A DNA stretch of 64,000 nucleotides, taken from the NCBI GenBank assembly GCA_020850945.1, contig JADZDR010000072.1, positions 1 through 64,000 on the forward strand. The letters are read 5' to 3'. A program made the position numbers and the translations under genes. Under the pieces are notes generated by a model. It saw only the letters and a list, made by a program, of their open reading frames with translations. It had not been told where the DNA came from and did not search any database. Within the stretch, counting starts at the first letter, position 1. Each line of letters starts with the position of its first letter. Below are positions 60,456 through 64,000 of this stretch, piece after piece. The stretch is from Acidimicrobiia bacterium. Lineage in GTDB: Bacteria > Actinomycetota > Acidimicrobiia > UBA2766.

Positions 60456-61760
60456 ATGTCGCAACAAAGCCAACCCCGCCGAGGAGGCGAGGCGCCCCTG
60501 CGTCACACCTCCGGGGCACCCCACAACCCTGTCCCACCCGTCCTCGTGTCGCTCGCCTACGCGCACCCGGCCGTGCCTGCCGACGCACGTGCGCCCCTCG
60601 CCATCTCCGAGAGCGAGCTCGCCGCCGCGTACGGGCAACTCGCCGCCTGCGACAACCTCGTGGTGCCCGACGAGCTCGTGATCGTGTCCACCTGCCTGCG
60701 CCACGAGGTGATCGCCGTCGGCGTACGCCGTGACACGCTCGAGCAGGCAGTGAAGATCGCGTCGGGGGTCGTCGACCTCCCCGACGGGGGCGAGTTCCGC
60801 TACGGGCGAGCTGTCGTCGATCACATCTTCAACGTCGCCGCCGGCCTTCACTCCCCCGTCGTGGGCGAGGCCGAAGTGCTCGGGCAGGTGCGTCGTGCCC
60901 ACACTGCCGCCCGCAAGGCGGGCAGGCTCGGCCCGATGCTCGACCACCTCCTTCGCGAGGCCATCCGGACGGGACGCGAGGCGCGTGAGCTGATCCCGGA
61001 TGCCGACACGGGAAGCATCGCGGCCCTGGCTGCCGACCAACTTCTCGACCGCAGACCGGGTCGTCTCGCCATCGTCGGCGCCGGCCGGATGGCGAACGCC
61101 GTCTGCGCCAGGGTCGAGGAGGTCCCGGGCTGGGACATGGTGCGAATCACGCGACGCCCCGAGCGCGTCCCCGAAGGAGCCCTCGGTTTCGACGCCCTCG
61201 AGGACGAGCTCGTGAAGGCAGACGTCGCCGTGACGGCCGTGACGTCGCATGAGCCCCTCCTCACACACGATCTGCTCGGCCGCGTGCGGGAACGCCGCGA
61301 CAGCAAACTGCTGCTCGTCGACGTGGGTATGCCGGCCAACGTCGAGCACACCGACCTGGCGGGCTTCGAGTACCTCGGCCTGGACGACCTCGCAGAGGAT
61401 CATCGCCACTCCCGCTCCGTCGACGAAGCCCGCGCCCTGATCGACGTGCGCGCGTACGAGGTCCACGCCCGCATCCTCAACTCGGCTCTCACGCCCATGA
61501 TCCTCGAACTGCGCCGCAAGGCGGAACGTGCCGCCGGCGAAGAGCTCGAGCGGGCACTGGGCCGCCTCGGCGACGTGGACGCACGCCAGCACGCGATCCT
61601 GGAACAGATGGCACGCACGCTCACGAACCGCCTCCTCCACGACCCCCTCGAATACCTGTCCTCCCACCCCGAAGCGGTGTCGCAGTCGAAGACGGCGCGG
61701 GACATCCTCGGGATCGGCCAGTGCCCCTACGACCCCACGTCCCTGGAACAGTCCGACTGA
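60456..61760 (+). CDS. hemA: Glutamyl-tRNA reductase
   Basis: 434 aa; reduces glutamyl-tRNA(Glu) to glutamate-1-semialdehyde, the first step of C5 haem synthesis. Catalytic Cys80 lies in VSTCLRHEV (commonly STCNRTE). Substrate motif GLHSPVVGEAEVLGQV follows, then the NADPH domain RLAIVGAGRMANAV and a helical dimer domain. An extra 25-30 residues precede the usual start; GTG 60546 is an alternative without ribosome site. First of four haem genes, 6 nt before hemC. The dimerisation tail is complete. Confidence 0.95.
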   Translation: MSQQSQPRRGGEAPLRHTSGAPHNPVPPVLVSLAYAHPAVPADARAPLAISESELAAAYGQLAACDNLVVPDELVIVSTCLRHEVIAVGVRRDTLEQAVKIASGVVDLPDGGEFRYGRAVVDHIFNVAAGLHSPVVGEAEVLGQVRRAHTAARKAGRLGPMLDHLLREAIRTGREARELIPDADTGSIAALAADQLLDRRPGRLAIVGAGRMANAVCARVEEVPGWDMVRITRRPERVPEGALGFDALEDELVKADVAVTAVTSHEPLLTHDLLGRVRERRDSKLLLVDVGMPANVEHTDLAGFEYLGLDDLAEDHRHSRSVDEARALIDVRAYEVHARILNSALTPMILELRRKAERAAGEELERALGRLGDVDARQHAILEQMARTLTNRLLHDPLEYLSSHPEAVSQSKTARDILGIGQCPYDPTSLEQSD

Positions 61761-61766
61761 GCGACG

Positions 61767-62627
61767 ATGACTAGCCCTCTCCGCGTGGCGTCCCGCAGGT
61801 CACGGCTCGCCGTCGCCCAGACCCGTCTCGTGCTCGAACGCCTCCGCACACTCCATCGGGAGCTCGACATCGAAGTCGTGGAGGTCACGACCGCCGGAGA
61901 TGCCGACACCACGTCACCACTGACCGGGATGCCGGACGTGGGCGTGTTCACGAAGGCACTGCAGGAGGCGCTCCTCGAGGACCGGGCGGACGTGGCCGTG
62001 CACTCGTTGAAGGATCTGCCGACCGACGAAGCTGCGGGGCTGTGCATCGCGGCGATACCGGTTCGAGCGACACCGCACGATGTCCTCGTCACGCGAGGAG
62101 GCGTGGGCCTCGTCGACCTCCCTCCGGGTGCGGCCGTCGGGACCGGCAGCCCCCGACGTCGCCTCCAGGTCCTCGCCCGCCGCCCCGATCTCGAGGTGGT
62201 CGACCTGCGAGGCAATGTCGACACCCGCCTGTCCAAGGTCGAGAACGGCACCGTCGACGCCGCGATCCTCGCGGGTGCGGGTCTCAGCCGCCTCGGGCTC
62301 GCCGACGCAGCGACCGAGGTCCTCGATCTCGTGCCTGCCCCGGGTCAGGGTGCCCTTGCCGTCGAGTGCCGGGCCGACGACACCCAAGTGCGCACGCTGG
62401 TCTCCGTGCTCGACGATCCCGATACGTCCGTGGCAGTCGCAGCGGAGCGGGCGTGGCTCGCAGCCACGGGCGCCGGCTGTCGGACGTCGGCAGGTGCTCT
62501 CGCCACGGTGTCCGACGCCGACATCGAGCTCGTCTGGTTCTACGAGGGCCGGACCGGTTCCGGTGCGGGCAGCCGTACCGACCCGGTTGCCCTGGGTGAG
62601 GGGCTCGCGCAGGAGATGGGCGGGTGA
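61767..62627 (+). CDS. hemC: Porphobilinogen deaminase (hydroxymethylbilane synthase)
   Basis: 286 aa; polymerises four porphobilinogens to hydroxymethylbilane. VASRRSRLAVAQT opens the protein and DVAVHSLKDLPT is the catalytic segment. VGTGSPRRRLQVLARRPDL and LRGNVDTRL bind substrate carboxylates, and LVPAPGQGALAVECR follows. Cys238 in TGAGCRTSAGA carries the dipyrromethane cofactor. Its stop overlaps hemD by 4 nt (GTGA). Confidence 0.96.
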   Translation: MTSPLRVASRRSRLAVAQTRLVLERLRTLHRELDIEVVEVTTAGDADTTSPLTGMPDVGVFTKALQEALLEDRADVAVHSLKDLPTDEAAGLCIAAIPVRATPHDVLVTRGGVGLVDLPPGAAVGTGSPRRRLQVLARRPDLEVVDLRGNVDTRLSKVENGTVDAAILAGAGLSRLGLADAATEVLDLVPAPGQGALAVECRADDTQVRTLVSVLDDPDTSVAVAAERAWLAATGAGCRTSAGALATVSDADIELVWFYEGRTGSGAGSRTDPVALGEGLAQEMGG

Positions 62628-63421
62628 CTCTCAACACGAGCAGACTCGTCCTGGTCACACGACACGAGACCGCAGCCGGACCACTCTCGTCCGCACTGCG
62701 CGCCGTTGGCCTCGAACCCGTAGTGGCGCCTGGCTTCACCTACGAGCCGGCCGAGGTGGCTCTCGACACCCCGGAGTGGCGTAGGTACGCGTGGGTGACG
62801 TGGACGAGCGCGGCGGCGGTCGAGGCCGTCCTCGGCGTCGGAGAGCTCCGGACTCCACTCGACACCGGGGCGAACGTGAGACACGCTGCCGTAGGGGGAG
62901 CGACAGCCGATGCGTTGCGGGTAGCCGGGATCGAACCCGAAGTCGTGGGTGAAGGCGGTGCCGCCGACCTCGCCGAGCTCCTCCTCGGCCGCCTCCACAC
63001 GTCCGACCGGCTCCTGTACCCGAAGAGCGACCGGGCTGACGCGAGCTTCGCCGAGCGCCTCCGGTCGTTCGGAGTCGAGGTCGACGACCCGGTCGCCTAC
63101 CGGATCGGCCCGGCCGATCCCGAACGCATCCGTGTCGCGCTCACCCGCCGGCCGGGCACCGTCACGTTTGCGAGCCCGTCGGCCGTCTCGGGCTTCGCCG
63201 ACGCACTCGTGTCCGGGGACGACGAACGCCAGGAGGATGCCACCACGCTCCTCCCTGACCTCGTCCTCGCCTCGATCGGTCCGACGACGAGCGCGGCGCT
63301 GCGAAACCGGCTGCGTGAACCCGACGTGACGGCCGAGACCCCATCGTTCGCGGATCTGGCGGCGGCGGTCATGACACGGCTCGAACAGGCAGGAGTCCAC
63401 GAACCCGGAGGTCCGGTGTGA
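62624..63421 (+). CDS. hemD: Uroporphyrinogen-III synthase
   Basis: A 265-aa two-domain HemD; cyclises hydroxymethylbilane with inversion of ring D. Family sequence is loose, but [49 protein letters not shown] and [16 protein letters not shown] fit, and position between hemC and hemL supports it. GTG start within the hemC end. Overlaps hemL by 4 nt (GTGA). Not fused to a methyltransferase. Confidence 0.88.
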   Translation: MTLNTSRLVLVTRHETAAGPLSSALRAVGLEPVVAPGFTYEPAEVALDTPEWRRYAWVTWTSAAAVEAVLGVGELRTPLDTGANVRHAAVGGATADALRVAGIEPEVVGEGGAADLAELLLGRLHTSDRLLYPKSDRADASFAERLRSFGVEVDDPVAYRIGPADPERIRVALTRRPGTVTFASPSAVSGFADALVSGDDERQEDATTLLPDLVLASIGPTTSAALRNRLREPDVTAETPSFADLAAAVMTRLEQAGVHEPGGPV

Positions 63422-64000
63422 CGCACCCACTCCCCCACAGCACTCGGGCCGGCGTGTACGAGCGGGCTTGTGCCGTCATGCCGGGCGGAGTCAACTCACC
63501 TGTCCGCGCTTTCGGCGCGGTCGGCGGCAACCCACCCGTCGTCGAGGCGGCATCAGGCAGCATCGTGCGCGATGTCGACGGGCGGGAATGGATCGACTAC
63601 ATCTCGTCGTGGGGTGCGGTGATCCTCGGCCACGCGGACCCCGGGGTCGTCGCCGCCGTCCAGGAGGCAACCGCACGAGGCACGAGCTTCGGTCTCCTCA
63701 CCGAGGCCGAGGTCGCGCTCGCCGAGCTCGTTGTAGACATGGTTCCCTCCCTCGACATGGTGAGATGGGTCTCGAGCGGCACCGAGGCAACGATGAGCGC
63801 CCTGCGGCTCGCTCGTGCCGCAACCGGCCGCGACCACGTCATCAAGTTCTCCGGCTGCTATCACGGCCACGCCGACAGCTTTCTCGTCGCTGCCGGTTCG
63901 GGGGCGGCGACGCACGGTACGCCGGATTCACCCGGCGTACCTGACGCCCTCGCCGGCCTCACTCTCCTCGCCCGCTACAACGACCTCAACTCGGTCGCGC
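63418..64000 (+). CDS. hemL: Glutamate-1-semialdehyde 2,1-aminomutase, 5' part
   Basis: The first 194 codons of hemL, cut by the window's right edge. [16 protein letters not shown], then [49 protein letters not shown] and [13 protein letters not shown] identify this class-III PLP aminotransferase. It converts glutamate-1-semialdehyde to 5-aminolevulinate. The PLP-binding Lys lies beyond the window. GTG 63418 overlaps the hemD stop. hemB, often found here in actinobacteria, is absent between hemD and hemL. Confidence 0.94.
   Translation, partial: MTHPLPHSTRAGVYERACAVMPGGVNSPVRAFGAVGGNPPVVEAASGSIVRDVDGREWIDYISSWGAVILGHADPGVVAAVQEATARGTSFGLLTEAEVALAELVVDMVPSLDMVRWVSSGTEATMSALRLARAATGRDHVIKFSGCYHGHADSFLVAAGSGAATHGTPDSPGVPDALAGLTLLARYNDLNSVA

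Overview
The window is GC-rich, densely coded bacterial chromosome. Gene content points to Actinomycetota, and the Acidimicrobiia side of that phylum is my best inference. Supporting genes are a mycothiol S-conjugate amidase (Mca) homologue, a UPF0182 protein, an F420-type PPOX flavoenzyme, an EtfD-like ETF:menaquinone oxidoreductase, very large STAND/LuxR and BTAD regulators, and hemA-hemC-hemD-hemL for the C5 haem route. GTG starts and GGAGG-type ribosome binding sites are common, and many neighbouring genes overlap by 4 nt (ATGA or GTGA). I saw no rRNA, tRNA, CRISPR array or intact insertion sequence.

Layout. 1-5.7 kb: a KstR-like operator at the left edge, then a minus-strand operon (GntR regulator, amidohydrolase, diiron protein) facing a MalT-like LuxR regulator across a shared operator region. 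5.7-12.4 kb: a cluster of poorly characterised envelope genes: DUF7144, a YggT-like protein, a sulfatase fused to a DUF1269 domain, a SHOCT protein, a GAP-family transporter, a stand-alone DUF1269, DUF6325 and its 51-aa companion. 12.4-13.9 kb: a DEAD-box helicase between two copies of a 44-bp palindrome (a third copy is at 82-125). 13.9-18.2 kb: a minus-strand transport set (APC permease, universal stress protein, PotD-like lipoprotein) plus a bactofilin-like membrane protein. 18.2-27.1 kb: a serine hydrolase, a hybrid histidine kinase, an FAD oxidoreductase, a PPOX flavoenzyme, a DapA-like aldolase and an MmgE/PrpD protein. 27.1-33.9 kb: an alpha/beta hydrolase, a BTAD regulator, EtfD-like and DUF5684.

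33.9-41.5 kb: an IS256 transposase remnant, a RES/Xre toxin-antitoxin module, an ankyrin protein, and an 1840-aa secreted protein coupled to a 69-aa sigma-region-4-like protein. 41.5-45.6 kb: a GTGA-coupled trio (PH/SHOCT membrane protein, BtuF-like receptor, LuxR-type STAND regulator) that may read on into the giant gene. 45.64-45.83 kb: three 47-nt hairpins in exact 61-nt phase, lying between that operon and a RecB-like nuclease/UvrD helicase pair. 48.5-57.4 kb: UPF0182, a serine hydrolase gene cut by one in-frame amber codon, two CNNM/CorC-type proteins and an ABC exporter. 57.4-64 kb: a secreted Cys/Lys-rich protein, a PilZ-like protein, Mca and the haem operon, which runs off the right edge.

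The least explained items are the two hairpin families, the DUF1269 cluster, the giant secreted protein with its coupled small partner, and the amber-interrupted hydrolase. All functions are inferred from sequence; nothing was searched against a database.
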